Below are positions 6,496 through 16,700 of a DNA stretch of 43,814 nt, in pieces. Below the pieces are notes generated by a model. It was not told the DNA's origin. It saw only the letters and a list, made by a program, of their open reading frames with translations, and searched no databases. Positions within the stretch are counted from its first letter, which is position 1. Each line of letters opens with the position of its first letter. Both the position numbers and the translations under genes were made by a program. Source of the stretch: Clostridia bacterium (lineage in GTDB: Bacteria; Bacillota; Clostridia; Oscillospirales; CAG-272); contig JAFTPX010000025.1 of NCBI GenBank assembly GCA_017463065.1, forward strand, positions 1 to 43,814, given 5' to 3'.

Positions 6496-7367
6496 CCCAA
6501 AATATCCAACAGATTGCGCTGAATCGCCTCCGCCACGTCAGGCTTGTTCATGGAATACACGTGTACGTTGGTCATACCGTTGGCAAACAGATCGATGATC
6601 TGATCGGTAGCGTAGGCAATACCCGCCTGCTTCATGGCGGCGGGAGAGGTTCCGAACTTGTCCACCAAGGACTTGAAGCGCTGGGGCATAAAGGAGCCCG
6701 AGAGCTTGATTGCCCGCTCCACCTGATTGCCGTTGGTAATCGGCATAATGCCGGGAATGATCGGCACGGTAATACCCGCCTCACGGATTTTGTAGAGGAA
6801 ATTATAGAGCAGATTGTTATCAAAAAACATCTGTGTCGTCAGAAATTCACAGCCCGCATCCACCTTTTCCTTCAGGTATCGGATATCTTCTTTTTGATTC
6901 TCGCTTTCGGGATGGATCTCGGGATAGCAAGCGCCGCCGATACAGAAATCCGCTCCCGACTCCTTCAGCTCCCTGACAAGCTCGATGGCGTGCTTGTAAT
7001 CCCAGCCACCGCGGTCGGCGTTCTCCAGCTCCTTGGGGATATCTCCTCGGAGCGCCATCACATTCTGAATCCCCGCCTCCCGCATATCCGCGATCCGCGC
7101 GCGAACCGTCTCCCTCGTGGAGGAAACACAGGTCAGGTGCGCCAGCGTAGGCACGCCGTAATTTGCCTTGATGTTTTTTGCGATATCCAGCGTATACCGA
7201 CTGGTACCGCCGCCAGCGCCGTAGGTAACGCTCATAAAGGAAGGGCGCAGCTTGGCAATTTCCTCGGTTGCGTGCTTTACGCTGTCAAAGGCTGTGTCTG
7301 TCTTGGGAGGAAACACCTCGAAAGACAGAGATAATTGATTTTGATTCAAAAATTTCGTTAGCTTCAT
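6492..7367 (-). CDS. metF: 5,10-methylenetetrahydrofolate reductase
   Basis: 291 residues, the full length for a bacterial MetF. It reduces methylene-THF to methyl-THF, the methyl donor of the downstream MetH. Family marks: LSFEVFPPKT near the N-terminus (catalytic Glu in the FE-x-x-PP motif), FMSVTYGAGG, LTCV, NVMALRGD, and TTQMFFDN with IPGIMP. It is a single-domain flavoprotein without the eukaryotic AdoMet regulatory domain. First gene of the met operon; promoter at 7416-7444. The RBS is GGA about 8 nt before ATG. No S-box leader fits into the short 5' region. Confidence 0.96.
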   Translation of the reverse strand: MKLTKFLNQNQLSLSFEVFPPKTDTAFDSVKHATEEIAKLRPSFMSVTYGAGGGTSRYTLDIAKNIKANYGVPTLAHLTCVSSTRETVRARIADMREAGIQNVMALRGDIPKELENADRGGWDYKHAIELVRELKESGADFCIGGACYPEIHPESENQKEDIRYLKEKVDAGCEFLTTQMFFDNNLLYNFLYKIREAGITVPIIPGIMPITNGNQVERAIKLSGSFMPQRFKSLVDKFGTSPAAMKQAGIAYATDQIIDLFANGMTNVHVYSMNKPDVAEAIQRNLLDILG

Positions 7368-7415
7368 TTTTCTGTCCTTTTCCTTTTCAAGCTTCTCGCT
7401 TGTTACGCTACCTTT

Positions 7416-7444
7416 ATTATATCACATCCCAATACGGAATTCAA
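7416..7444 (-). promoter_or_regulatory. Promoter of the metF operon
   Basis: TTGAAT (7444-7439), a 17-base spacer and TATAAT (7421-7416) on the minus strand. The predicted leader is only about 45 nt, too short for a SAM riboswitch or T-box, so any methionine control must act another way. Confidence 0.75.
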
Positions 7445-7521
7445 GCATTTTTCGTTGCGACAACGCCCAAAATCGCAAGATCAAACAATCCTTTTTTTAG
7501 CAGAACGCCTTAGAACGACGA

Positions 7522-7561
7522 ACAAAACACGGCGCCCCTCGGGAGAAAGCCAGGGGCGCCG
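7522..7561 (-). terminator. Terminator of the MerR-ABC exporter operon
   Basis: GGCGCCCC (7531-7538) and GGGGCGCC (7553-7560) form a strong stem. On the minus strand it is followed by a TGTTTTGTT tract. It lies directly after the permease stop at 7566. Confidence 0.8.
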
Positions 7562-7565
7562 TTCG

Positions 7566-8333
7566 TTACAGTTGTTTTTTGTTCAGAATCGGAACGCTGA
7601 CCAGAAGGCAGACCACGCTCAAAGCCACCGTGATCAACACCGCGCCAAGCCATTCTCCGTCCTCCGCCCCATAAATCAGCGCGGATCCGTTCATCAGCAC
7701 CGTCGGGCACCAATCTCCGATCCGCGGCAGAAGTCCAAGCAGATACACGCCGAAGAACACGCCGCCCGTCCCTGCCAGCACGCCGATGTTGGATCGGACG
7801 ACCGTAGAAAACAGCACCGCCAACGTCACCGTCCAAAGACCCAACAGCCACCAGCAGACTGCGGCAAACGGAAGCCGTTGCGCAATGGAGTTCTCCCAGA
7901 AAAACGCATTGACACCGTAGGTGACTCCAAAGGAGATCCAATAGCCCGCCGTCCACGTAAGAAGCAACACCGCCGCCTTGGAAACCAGAACCTTATAGCG
8001 GCTCAGCCCCTTTGTCAATGCGAGGATCAGCGTACCCGACTGATATTCCTTCGTAAAAAGATTGCTTTCGATCAGCAAAAACACGATCAAGGCAATCGGG
8101 ATATTTTTGAAAAACTGTGTCCAGGAATCCAATGCGGTAACCGAAACTGCCGTAACCGTCATGCCGCTTTGCGCCAGAGTGTCCGCCAACAGCTCGTAAA
8201 GCAGAGGCGTCAGCTTGGCGGTGACGGGATTCATCAGTCCGATCAGAAGGAACACCCCGCCGAGGATCCAAAGCTTTCCCGAGCGAAGCTGACCGCGCCA
8301 TTCCTTTTTCCAAAAGGCAAGCAAGGTTCTCAT
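7566..8333 (-). CDS. ABC-2 type transporter permease
   Basis: 255 residues with about six hydrophobic segments (for example LWILGGVFLLIGLM, IALIVFLLIESNLF, TVTLAVLFSTVV, VLITVALSVVCLLVSVPIL). The stretch LFTKEYQSGTLILALTKGLSRYKVLVSK is typical of ABC-2 permeases of multidrug or antibiotic-peptide exporters. The start codon overlaps the ATPase stop by 4 nt. Together they form a two-protein exporter in the cytoplasmic membrane under a MerR regulator. Substrate unknown; the MerR link suggests a toxic compound. Confidence 0.85.
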   Translation of the reverse strand: MRTLLAFWKKEWRGQLRSGKLWILGGVFLLIGLMNPVTAKLTPLLYELLADTLAQSGMTVTAVSVTALDSWTQFFKNIPIALIVFLLIESNLFTKEYQSGTLILALTKGLSRYKVLVSKAAVLLLTWTAGYWISFGVTYGVNAFFWENSIAQRLPFAAVCWWLLGLWTVTLAVLFSTVVRSNIGVLAGTGGVFFGVYLLGLLPRIGDWCPTVLMNGSALIYGAEDGEWLGAVLITVALSVVCLLVSVPILNKKQL

Positions 8334-9229
8334 TTCTCCACCACCTCCATAAACAGCGTTTCCAGCGTAGGCTCCAATCGCTCCAGCCGCAAGATCGGAA
8401 TTTTTCGATCGGTCAGAAAGCCCAGCAATTCAAACAACGTCTGCGCTCCTTCCCGAAAATACAGTCGGCTGGCACCGTCCTGCCGCATGCCCGAAAAGAC
8501 TTCCAGAAGCACGGGCAGATCCTCTGCCGCCGCCAACTCCAAGAGATATTCCTCTGTGCGATATCGCGCCTTCACCTCCGACAGGGGTCCTTGCAGACAG
8601 ACCGTTCCGTTATGCAAAAATGCCACATCCGTACAGATACGCTCCACATCCGAAAGGATATGGGTGGAAAACAGCACCGTTGTCCGCTCCCGAACCGCCA
8701 GCAACAGATCCAAAATTTCCTTCCGCCCGATCGGGTCAAGGGCTGAGGTCGGCTCGTCACAAATCAACAGCTTCGGTCGGTTCAAAAGTGCCTGCGCAAT
8801 TCCCAGCCGTTGCTTCATTCCTCTGGAAAACCCCTTCACGCGATGGGTGGCGTCCGCCAAGCCAACCAGCTCCAACAGCTCCGAGACCCGTCGGGAAAGT
8901 CCGTCCCCTGCCATACCCGTAACCTCTCCGCAAAAGACAAGATATTCCCTTGCCGTCATAAAGGAATAAAATTCGGGGACGTCGGGCAGGTATCCGATCT
9001 CACGGTTGGTAACGGTCTGACCGTAGGTCACCCGCCGTTCGTTCACGGTAATCTCTCCCGAATCCGCCCGCAACAATCCCAGAACCGTTTTCATCGCAGT
9101 GGTTTTTCCCGCCCCATTTTTTCCGATAAAGCCGAATACACTTCCCTTGGGAACCGCCAGATTCACTCCCTTTAGAATCTCCTTTTCCCCGAACCGCTTA
9201 CGCAGATCGGTGACCGTCAGCATTTCCAT
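8330..9229 (-). CDS. ABC transporter ATP-binding protein (drug/peptide exporter type)
   Basis: 299 residues. The N-terminal nucleotide-binding domain has Walker A GKNGAGKTT (about residues 36-44), a signature region SRGMKQRLGIAQALL, and Walker B KLLICDEPTSALDP. The C-terminal about 80 residues are the extra domain common in CcmA/BcrA-type exporter ATPases. GGAG lies about 8 nt before the ATG at 9229. The start lies inside the last 31 nt of the merR-like gene, so translation is likely coupled. Partner permease is immediately downstream. Confidence 0.93.
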   Translation of the reverse strand: MEMLTVTDLRKRFGEKEILKGVNLAVPKGSVFGFIGKNGAGKTTAMKTVLGLLRADSGEITVNERRVTYGQTVTNREIGYLPDVPEFYSFMTAREYLVFCGEVTGMAGDGLSRRVSELLELVGLADATHRVKGFSRGMKQRLGIAQALLNRPKLLICDEPTSALDPIGRKEILDLLLAVRERTTVLFSTHILSDVERICTDVAFLHNGTVCLQGPLSEVKARYRTEEYLLELAAAEDLPVLLEVFSGMRQDGASRLYFREGAQTLFELLGFLTDRKIPILRLERLEPTLETLFMEVVEK

Positions 9230-9956
9230 CCGTCCGCTCCTCCCTTCGATAAGTTTCTACGCAAAAGCCGTGATAGCCGCAATACGGGCAAGAAAGCTTC
9301 CGCATCGTTGGAGTATGACTCGCCCAAAAGGCTTGCTTCATACTTGGAACAAAAATTTGGTGACACTGGGGGCAGATATATGCCACACGGGTAAAATAAT
9401 ATCTCGATACCCATAGGGCATAAGGAACGATCGCCACGGTATAAACCGCAAAGGGTAACCAGATTCCCGTAAAGATCCACAAAAGAACCGTTCCCCATTC
9501 TGCCAACGTCATCGGAATCCCTGTCAGAAGCAGGGTTCGACGTAGCTTTTTCATTTTCTTTTTATTTTCCATTCTATGCGCCGCGTCCCCAATGGATTCG
9601 ACAGAAAACCGCTCGCTTTTTCCCAAAAGCCGCTGAAGCTCCTGAAGCCGTTCCAGCTTTTCCCGCTTCTCTCCCAGCTCCTCCGCAAGCTGACATCTCT
9701 GCTCCTCCAGAATCAGAGCAATGACCTCCTCCGAATTCGCCTCTCTCATCAGCTTTCCGATCTTATCCAGCGAAAGATCCAGCTCTCTCAAAAAGCAGAC
9801 GATCTTCAGCTTTTTGCAATCGTCCTCCGAATACAGCCATCTGCCGCCCTCGGTCAGATCGGTTGGAGTAAGAATCCCTTTCACGCCGTAATATTGTACG
9901 GTTCGAACCGAAACACCGCAACGCTTGGCAATCTCTCCCGTCGTATAATTGGACAC
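9198..9956 (-). CDS. MerR-family regulator with membrane and zinc-ribbon tail
   Basis: About 252 residues. Residues 1-70 are a MerR winged helix (YTTGEIAKRCGVSVRTVQYY...GGRWLYSEDDCKKLKIV). A coiled coil follows (about 75-120, Glu/Leu-rich), then two adjacent hydrophobic helices (about 140-190, LLLTGIPMTLAEWGTVLLWIF and LPFAVYTVAIVPYALWV). A C-terminal zinc ribbon has ICPQC and CPYC pairs. MerR proteins are normally soluble, so this one may be membrane-tethered and read a signal at the membrane. GTG at 9956 is preferred: AAGGAGG lies 8 nt upstream, while the earlier GTG at 9965 overlaps the SD itself. It leads the operon with the ABC exporter and probably controls it. Confidence 0.85.
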   Translation of the reverse strand: MSNYTTGEIAKRCGVSVRTVQYYGVKGILTPTDLTEGGRWLYSEDDCKKLKIVCFLRELDLSLDKIGKLMREANSEEVIALILEEQRCQLAEELGEKREKLERLQELQRLLGKSERFSVESIGDAAHRMENKKKMKKLRRTLLLTGIPMTLAEWGTVLLWIFTGIWLPFAVYTVAIVPYALWVSRYYFTRVAYICPQCHQIFVPSMKQAFWASHTPTMRKLSCPYCGYHGFCVETYRREERTDGNADGHRSA

Positions 9957-9979
9957 AGCACTCACCTCCTTGGTCCCAT

Positions 9980-10014
9980 TTTACATCATCACGCCGCGTC
10001 ACAAGCAAGAGAAC
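9980..10014 (-). promoter_or_regulatory. Possible MerR-type promoter (long spacer)
   Basis: On the minus strand a TTGCTT-like and a TAAAAT-like hexamer are about 19 bases apart just before the merR-like gene. A 19-base spacer is usual in MerR-activated promoters. The hexamers are weak and no clear dyad is seen between them, so this is tentative. Confidence 0.3.
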
Positions 10015-10073
10015 CCGTGAAATTTTTATCAGAACGCTCTCTATTTTTAGTAGAATTCCCTGTTCGCTTTCGA

Positions 10074-10110
10074 AAAAAACGCCCCGTTTTCCAAAAGCGG
10101 GACGGTTTTT
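10074..10110 (-). terminator. Terminator of the azlCD operon
   Basis: CGCCCCG (10080-10086) and CGGGACG (10098-10104) form a GC-rich stem with one G-U pair. The A-run 10073-10079 gives a U-tail on the minus strand; a T-run on the plus side means it may work both ways. Confidence 0.75.
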
Positions 10111-10142
10111 CTTCAATCTAACACCACCGATAAAAAGCAAGT

Positions 10143-10469
10143 TCAGAAAACCAACTGAACAAGAAGCATATAGCACACCGTTCCGACTACGATACTAATC
10201 AGGGTATTTCGTTTCCACACGTACAATCCCCCAACCACAAGACACGCGATCAGCTCGGGAAGGAAGCCGCCCACGCGGATCACCTCCACGTCCTTCAGAC
10301 AATACACCACCAGCATTCCCATCACGGCATAGGGCAAAAGCCGCCCCAGCTTGTCGATCAGCCTCGGCGTCCGTCCCTCTCCCCGAAAAACGGCAAAGGG
10401 CAAAAAGCGAAGTCCCGCGGTCACAAGAGCGATCACCGCGATCAATAACCACAAATGAAGATCAGTCAT
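10143..10469 (-). CDS. azlD: AzlD-type branched-chain amino acid exporter subunit
   Basis: 108 residues with four hydrophobic stretches (LWLLIAVIALVTAGLRFLPFAVF, LPYAVMGMLVVYCL, LIACLVVGGLYVW, LISIVVGTVCYMLLVQLVF). This is the size and layout of AzlD, the small partner of AzlC. The gene overlaps azlC by 8 nt and is translationally coupled to it. The pair exports leucine, isoleucine, valine or analogues such as azaleucine, by analogy with AzlCD/BrnFE. Confidence 0.88.
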   Translation of the reverse strand: MTDLHLWLLIAVIALVTAGLRFLPFAVFRGEGRTPRLIDKLGRLLPYAVMGMLVVYCLKDVEVIRVGGFLPELIACLVVGGLYVWKRNTLISIVVGTVCYMLLVQLVF

Positions 10470-11145
10470 CCCTCCGCCCCTCCCGATACAAGCAAAGAAT
10501 CAAGGCGATCAGAAGCATGGCGGGGATCAAAAACCGATCCTTCCCAAATAACAGAAGGCACAATGCCGAAAGCATCACGCCGAGCACGGCGGGCATATGC
10601 TTTTTGGCGGTCAGCCATTGCTCCAAAAATACCGTCAGGAACAGAGCGGTCAAGGCAAACTCAATCCCCTCGCTGTTAAAGCGCAACAAGGATCCTGCCA
10701 CCGCCCCCGCTACCGAGCCCGCGATCCAGTAGAGCTGATTGAACAACGAAACGAAGAAATAGTAGTTGATCCGCTGGGATTCTTCCACGTGGGAAAGCTC
10801 TCGGCAAACCAAGGAATAGGTTTCGTCGGTCAGCGCGAAGATCAGATAGGGCTTGCGCTTCCCCGTTCCCCGATACCGTTCCAGCATGGAGACTCCGTAA
10901 AACAGATGCCTTGCGTTGACCATCAGCGTGGTCAGTGCCGCCGTCAAGAGCGATGCTCCGCCCGTAAGCAATCCCACGGCAACGTATTGCATAGAACCCG
11001 CGTAGATCAACGCGCTCATGAGGAACGCCACAAGGATTCCGTAGCCTGCCGATTTGAGCACGATACCAAAACCGAAGCCGAGCACCAGATATCCCGTTAG
11101 AACGGGCACGGTATCAATGAGTGCTGTGCGGATCGTTTTTTTCAT
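10462..11145 (-). CDS. azlC: AzlC-type branched-chain amino acid exporter subunit
   Basis: 227 residues, about six membrane segments. Family marks: TVPVLTGYLVLGFGFGIV near the N-terminus, the SALIYAGSMQYVAVGLL segment and NARHLFYGVSML, all conserved in AzlC. The start ATG at 11145 has GGAGG about 9-10 nt upstream. Works with AzlD as a two-subunit exporter in the cytoplasmic membrane. Promoter and a palindrome lie upstream. Confidence 0.93.
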   Translation of the reverse strand: MKKTIRTALIDTVPVLTGYLVLGFGFGIVLKSAGYGILVAFLMSALIYAGSMQYVAVGLLTGGASLLTAALTTLMVNARHLFYGVSMLERYRGTGKRKPYLIFALTDETYSLVCRELSHVEESQRINYYFFVSLFNQLYWIAGSVAGAVAGSLLRFNSEGIEFALTALFLTVFLEQWLTAKKHMPAVLGVMLSALCLLLFGKDRFLIPAMLLIALILCLYREGRRDD

Positions 11146-11176
11146 GCGGATACCTTCCTCCGTTCACAAAATCAGC

Positions 11177-11240
11177 TTTTGGCAATTTGCCCAAACTACA
11201 CTTTGGTGTTTATTATAGCATAAAAACATGGTTTTTTCAA
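11177..11240 (-). promoter_or_regulatory. azlCD promoter with a downstream palindrome
   Basis: Minus strand: TTGAAA (11240-11235), 17-base spacer, TATAAT (11217-11212). Just downstream of the start site lies an 11-base odd palindrome GGCAATTTGCC (11181-11191), extended outward by TT.../...AA. In B. subtilis azlCD is repressed by the Lrp-type protein AzlB. A palindrome here would suit a repressor but its binder is unknown. Confidence 0.6.
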
Positions 11241-11302
11241 TGTTTTTTACGAAAAACCCCGCTTTTCGCAACAAAATTGTAAAAGCACCCTATCATATTT
11301 CC

Positions 11303-11331
11303 TTGACTTTTTCCCCACCTTGTGGTATAAT
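11303..11331 (+). promoter_or_regulatory. Promoter of hppA
   Basis: TTGACT (11303-11308), 17-base spacer, TATAAT (11326-11331). It sits back to back with the azlCD promoter; the start sites are about 130 bases apart. Confidence 0.8.
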
Positions 11332-11388
11332 AAGTAATTATCATAGAGTGCCATCAAAAATTCAAAATTTTTATTTGGAGGAAATTAT

Positions 11389-13473
11389 ATGGAAAAGCTT
11401 TTGGTGATTCTCACCTTTGCGGGTGCGCTTTTGGCTTTGCTTTTTGCTGTATTCAACGCTCGCAAGGTACTAAAATTCTCGGAAGGCACCGATCGGATGA
11501 AAAAGATCTCCTTGTCCATCCGCAAGGGTGCGAGCGCGTTTCTGAAGCGCCAGTATAAGATCGTTCTGATCTTTTTCGGTGTCATGTTCGTCTTGCTCGG
11601 CATCATGGCGATCCTCGGACTGCTCACGCCCTTTGTTCCCTTCGCCTTTGTTACGGGTGGATTTTTCTCCGCCCTCTCGGGCTACATCGGCATGAAGATC
11701 GCGACGCTGTCCAACGCCAGAACCGCAAACGCGTGTCAAGAGGGTCTGAACCGCGGACTGCGTGTCGCCTTTTCCGCCGGAAGCGTTATGGGCTTCACCG
11801 TAGTCGGTCTGGGACTTCTGGACATCTCGATCTGGTTCTTTCTGTTGAAGTTCGTCTTTCAGCTCGACCCCCGCGCCATCTCAAGCTCCATGCTGACCTT
11901 CGGCATGGGTGCTTCTTCCATGGCTCTGTTTGCCCGTGTGGGCGGCGGTATCTTTACCAAAGCCGCTGACGTTGGCGCGGATCTGGTCGGAAAGGTCGAG
12001 GCGGGTATTCCCGAGGACGATCCCCGTAACCCTGCCGTGATCGCGGACAACGTGGGTGACAACGTGGGTGACGTAGCGGGCATGGGTGCCGATCTTTACG
12101 AATCCTACGTAGGATCGATTATTTCTGCCTGCGCGCTGGGCGTTTCCGCCTTTGGCTCGCTCTCGGCAATGGCGCTTCCCATGCTGTTGGCGGCATTGGG
12201 TGTCCTCTGCTCCGTCTTCGGTACGTTCCTTGTCAGAACCAAGGAGGGCGCAGGACAGAAGCAGCTGCTTCGCGCGCTTTCCCGCGGAACCAATTTCTCC
12301 GCGATCCTCATTGCCCTCGCTTCGTTCCCGTTGGTTTATTTCGTTTTGGGCAAAGAAAATCAGACGATCTATTTCGCGATTCTGGCGGGTCTTGTGGCGG
12401 GAGTTCTGATCGGTCAAGCCACCGAATATTTTACCTCGGACAGCTACAAGCCCACCCGTAATCTGGCGGGAACCTCCGAAACGGGTACCGCTACCATCAT
12501 CATCGGCGGTCTCTCCGTCGGTATGCTGTCCACCCTGCTCCCCATCGTAATCGTAGCCATCTGCGTTCTGGTTGCCTACTTCGTGTCGGGCGGTGCGGGC
12601 AGTGCTTCCATGGGTCTGTACGGGATTGCGCTGGCGGCAGTCGGCATGCTATCCACCCTGGGCATCACGCTGGCAACCGACGCTTACGGTCCCGTAGCGG
12701 ATAACGCGGGCGGTATTGCCGAAATGGCGGGACTGGATCAAAAGGTACGCCAAAGAACCGATGCGCTGGATTCCCTCGGAAACACCACCGCCGCTACGGG
12801 CAAGGGCTTTGCCATCGGATCAGCAGCACTGACCGCGTTGGCGCTGATGGCATCCTACATCGACAAGGTCAAGAGCATTGACGGCGGCTCTGCCAAGATC
12901 GCCAATCTGAATATTACCAACCCCACCGTTCTGGTCGGGCTGTTCATTGGCGCGTGCCTTCCCTTCGTGTTCGCCGCGCTGACCATGAACTCCGTGGGAC
13001 GAGCCGCGCAAAGCGTGGTCAAGGAGGTTCGCCGTCAGTTCAAGGAGATTAGCGGCTTGATGGAGGGTAAGGCTGACCCCGATTACGCAAGTTGTGTAGA
13101 TCTTTGCACCAAGGCAAGCCTTCGGGAAATGGTTATGCCCACCGTCGTCGCCGTCATCGTTCCCGTGATCGTCGGACTGATTCTGGGCTGCGCGGGCGTG
13201 GTCGGTATGCTGGCAGGCGCTACCGCCTCTGGCTTCCTGATGGCTGTCTTTATGTCCAACTCGGGCGGAGCTTGGGATAACGCCAAGAAGTACATCGAAA
13301 GCGGCGTTCACGGGGGAAAGGGCTCCGATTGCCACAAGGCGGCAGTCGTGGGCGACACCGTAGGAGACCCCTTCAAGGACACTTCAGGTCCCGCCATCAA
13401 CATTCTGATCAAGCTGCTTTCCATGGTTTCCATCGTGTTCGCGGCAATCGTGGTCAATTTTTCGATCCTTTAA
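11389..13473 (+). CDS. hppA: K+-dependent membrane-bound pyrophosphatase
   Basis: 694 residues and about 16 hydrophobic segments. It couples pyrophosphate hydrolysis to pumping Na+ or H+ out of the cell. Substrate-binding motifs: [21 protein letters not shown] and, near the C-terminus, [33 protein letters not shown] is the typical upstream loop. [21 protein letters not shown] has Ala where K+-independent enzymes have Lys, marking the K+-dependent class. Whether it pumps Na+ or H+ cannot be read with certainty. SD GGAGG lies 7 nt before ATG. Own promoter and terminator, so monocistronic. It would salvage energy from PPi released by biosynthesis in an anaerobe. Confidence 0.97.
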   Translation: MEKLLVILTFAGALLALLFAVFNARKVLKFSEGTDRMKKISLSIRKGASAFLKRQYKIVLIFFGVMFVLLGIMAILGLLTPFVPFAFVTGGFFSALSGYIGMKIATLSNARTANACQEGLNRGLRVAFSAGSVMGFTVVGLGLLDISIWFFLLKFVFQLDPRAISSSMLTFGMGASSMALFARVGGGIFTKAADVGADLVGKVEAGIPEDDPRNPAVIADNVGDNVGDVAGMGADLYESYVGSIISACALGVSAFGSLSAMALPMLLAALGVLCSVFGTFLVRTKEGAGQKQLLRALSRGTNFSAILIALASFPLVYFVLGKENQTIYFAILAGLVAGVLIGQATEYFTSDSYKPTRNLAGTSETGTATIIIGGLSVGMLSTLLPIVIVAICVLVAYFVSGGAGSASMGLYGIALAAVGMLSTLGITLATDAYGPVADNAGGIAEMAGLDQKVRQRTDALDSLGNTTAATGKGFAIGSAALTALALMASYIDKVKSIDGGSAKIANLNITNPTVLVGLFIGACLPFVFAALTMNSVGRAAQSVVKEVRRQFKEISGLMEGKADPDYASCVDLCTKASLREMVMPTVVAVIVPVIVGLILGCAGVVGMLAGATASGFLMAVFMSNSGGAWDNAKKYIESGVHGGKGSDCHKAAVVGDTVGDPFKDTSGPAINILIKLLSMVSIVFAAIVVNFSIL

Positions 13474-13484
13474 CAATCCCAAAA

Positions 13485-13525
13485 CCGCTCGCCGAGAAGC
13501 GTTTTCTCGGCGAGCGGATTTTTTT
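13485..13525 (+). terminator. Terminator of hppA
   Basis: A 14-bp perfect stem, CCGCTCGCCGAGAA (13485-13498) with its complement (13504-13517), a 5-nt loop, then an A and seven Ts. Confidence 0.92.
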
Positions 13526-13556
13526 GGTCATATTTACCAAAAAAAGCCAAGGACTA

Positions 13557-13585
13557 TTGACAAAACCTCTTTAATTTGATATAAT
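13557..13585 (+). promoter_or_regulatory. Promoter of the secreted GDPD protein gene
   Basis: TTGACA (13557-13562), 17-base spacer, TATAAT (13580-13585). The leader to the start codon is about 135 nt and opens with a hairpin (GAAAATTC with GAATTTTC, about 13596-13625). No known riboswitch is recognised in it. Confidence 0.75.
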
Positions 13586-13727
13586 AAACTATCTGAAAAT
13601 TCGTCTGTTGGTTGATGAATTTTCAAAACAATTTTCGCGCGGTAGCGATACAAGCAATCGGATTTCCTTCTTAGCCTTGCGAGTTTTTGAATACCGCGTC
13701 ATTTTCTATAAAGGAGAGAAATAGATC

Positions 13728-16700
13728 ATGAAAACAAAACCTTTTTTGAAGATCTGTGCCCTCGTCCTCGCGTTGATTACGTGCCTGTCTTCCTTTGGCA
13801 CACTCATCTTGGCGGATACGTCGGGATCAGGCGAGACGCTGGCTGTGTCCGAGGATTCCACTTACGTCAAGTGGGACGGAACCGCGGACACCACTTGGTT
13901 TAACACGGCTTTAACGGGCAGTGGTACAACCTATTCCATCGATACTCCCGCAAAGCTTGCGGGTCTGGCAAAGCTGATCGACGATGACGCTCCTACAGAG
14001 GAAACGCACTATTTTGCGGGAGATACCTTCCAGATCACCGCAAACTTTGATCTCAGCGGCTATACCTGGAACAGCATCGGCACCAGTGACAGCATCGGCG
14101 ACGAAAATGACCCCATCGGTTGCTTTGCGGGAAATCTGATCGGCGCAAAGGGCGGAACGGTTGGCGAGATGGTTTCCATTAAGGGACTGAACGTTGCCAG
14201 CGTCAGCGGGGACAAGCAAGGCGTTGGCTTCATTTCCATCATGGGCAACGGTTCCCTGAAGAACATCACTCTGGTAAATCCCACTGTAACGTCATCTGTT
14301 AAATACACCGCATTCTTCGCGGGAAGAACCTGTGCGAGTGCGAATACCTTCGAAAATCTACACGTTATTGGCGGTACAATGAATATCAAAGCAAAAGTTG
14401 CGGGAATTGGCAGTATCGTGGGAAGAGCAGAAGGCTCCGACACGTATACAAGCTGTTCTTCCGACGCGACGTTCACGCTACCCCAAGGTGCCGCATACGT
14501 TGGCGGAATGATTGGAAACGTAGTCGGAACAGCCTCTTTGACCAACTGCGTTTATACGGGTAAGATGACCTTCCCCGCCGCCACCGCCGTTTATAATACC
14601 GTTTCGGGCGGTATGATGGGCGCGGTCTCCGATGGGGGCTCCGCCACCCTGGAGGGCTGTTATTTCGGCGGCTTCATGGAAGGACAATTCGGTGCCAAAA
14701 GAATGGGCGGCTTCGTCGGATGGGTGATTTCGTCGACGGTTACTCTTACCAACTGTCAGATGGACGGAATCGTCAGCGGCGGTTCAACACAGAACGGTGC
14801 CATAATCGGACGATGGGACGCGAGCGCTTCCGTTACCCTTATAAACACGGTTCTCACAGGCGCGGCAACCAACTCCCTTGCGGGAGCGAATAGCTTTTCT
14901 TGGATCGGACACGTATACGGAAATGGCGGCACGCTGACCGTAACCAACTGTTATTCCGCCCCCGCCATTCCCTTCGCCACGTGGGGCGATGCCGGCACCG
15001 AAAGAACGCTGACCGTCGTCCAAGACGGTGTCTCCGAAACTGTCACCGCGGATGTTGGAACCGCCTATAGTAAATTCATGCCCACGCCCCTGACGGGAAC
15101 GGTTTCGCTGGATTCGACTGTCTGGACGACAGATGAAGGAGGCATGCCTATTCTCCGCATTGCCAAGGAGCTGGACAGACCCTATGCGGGAGCGGACCTG
15201 ACTTGGTTTACCCCCACTACGGAAACCTCCTTCACGCTCAATAGCACCAGCCAGCTGTTAGGACTGGCTCGGCTGTCTCACCTGTACGGCTTCACCACCA
15301 AGGACTTCTCCTTTACGCTGATCGAAAACAAGATGGATTATACCCTCGCCGATCCGCTGTTTGCTGAGAAATTCTTCGAATTTGCCAACGTTACCAGAAA
15401 GCTGAACGTGAACGGCACGTTGATCAACTCCGCCGTGCTGGATCTGGGCGTACAGACCCGACTGACCGAGAGCGGCGTGGATCTCCGTCTGCTCTCCACC
15501 ATCGACAAAGCGGAGGAAGCTCTGACCGATTACTACCGCGTCGGCTTTGAGCTTACCAGAAACGACACAAACCAGAAAGCGACCCTGATCACGAACTGCG
15601 TATACCAGAGCGTAACGGGCTATAGCGGCGGCATCGCGATCCGCTACATTCCCAAGGATACCTTCGATACCACTTCCACATATTTCTACGCGGTACAGAT
15701 CGACAACATTCCCACTGAGGTTTCTTTGAGTGTCCGTGCGTTCATTCAGCCTACCGCGGATGCAAACAGCCGTGTATACGGACGGTACTACACAGGCGCC
15801 ATCAGCACCGACGGAAGCACCACCATCGATACCCCCACGGAGGAGCTGGCGGCAAACTATCAGATCGTCTATCCCGAAAACGACGAAAACGCCCGCGGGG
15901 CAGCGCTGAAGCTGAGAGATCGGCTGAAGACCGAAACGGGCATCCGAGTACCCGTGATCATGGATTCCAAGGTCACCGAAAGCTCCAAGACCCTGAAGAC
16001 CATCTATATCGGAAACACCTCCCTCACCACGGCGGAGGATAATCTGACACTGGGCAAGTATCAGCTGTCCCTGAGCAACGACGGATATGACTTCATCCTG
16101 CTGGCGGGAACGCCCACCGAGTATTACAATACTTGGGAGCAATTGGTCGGCGAATTTCTGCTCAAACTCCGAGACGCGGGCAGCGTGGGTATGCTCCGCA
16201 CCAAGCTTCCCAACAAGCCCGTGGCTTCCGACGAATCTTTGAAGCGGGTCATGGGAACCATGAGCGTGGAAGAGTATCTGTCAAGCTTCCAGCCTGTATG
16301 GGCAGACGAGACTTGGTCCTATGACGAAAATTACGTCGGAAAATACGACAATTTCTACGAAAAGACCTATGCCATGACAAAGGTACGTACTCGTGTCACC
16401 ATCAAATCGCACCGCGGAGACCTTGCCAATTACCCCGACAACTCTCTGGAGGGAATTGTCAGCGCGATCCTTGCGGGCGTAGACGTGGTTGAGTTTGACG
16501 TGCATTTGACGAAGGACAAGGTTCCCGTGATCATTCACGATGCCACGCTGTCCGACACCACCAACTATTATGAATTTGCGGGACGGATCATTGACGGCAT
16601 CAGCTATCCCGCCTCCTCGGCAGTCGATGACTGGACCTACGAGCAATTACAGGCACTCTCCATGACCAAGGGCGGCGAAGTCACCGATTACAAGATGACC

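Noticed and set aside
7368..7415. SAM riboswitch or T-box upstream of metF
   Set aside because: The promoter leaves only about 45 nt of leader and no S-box or T-box features are visible.
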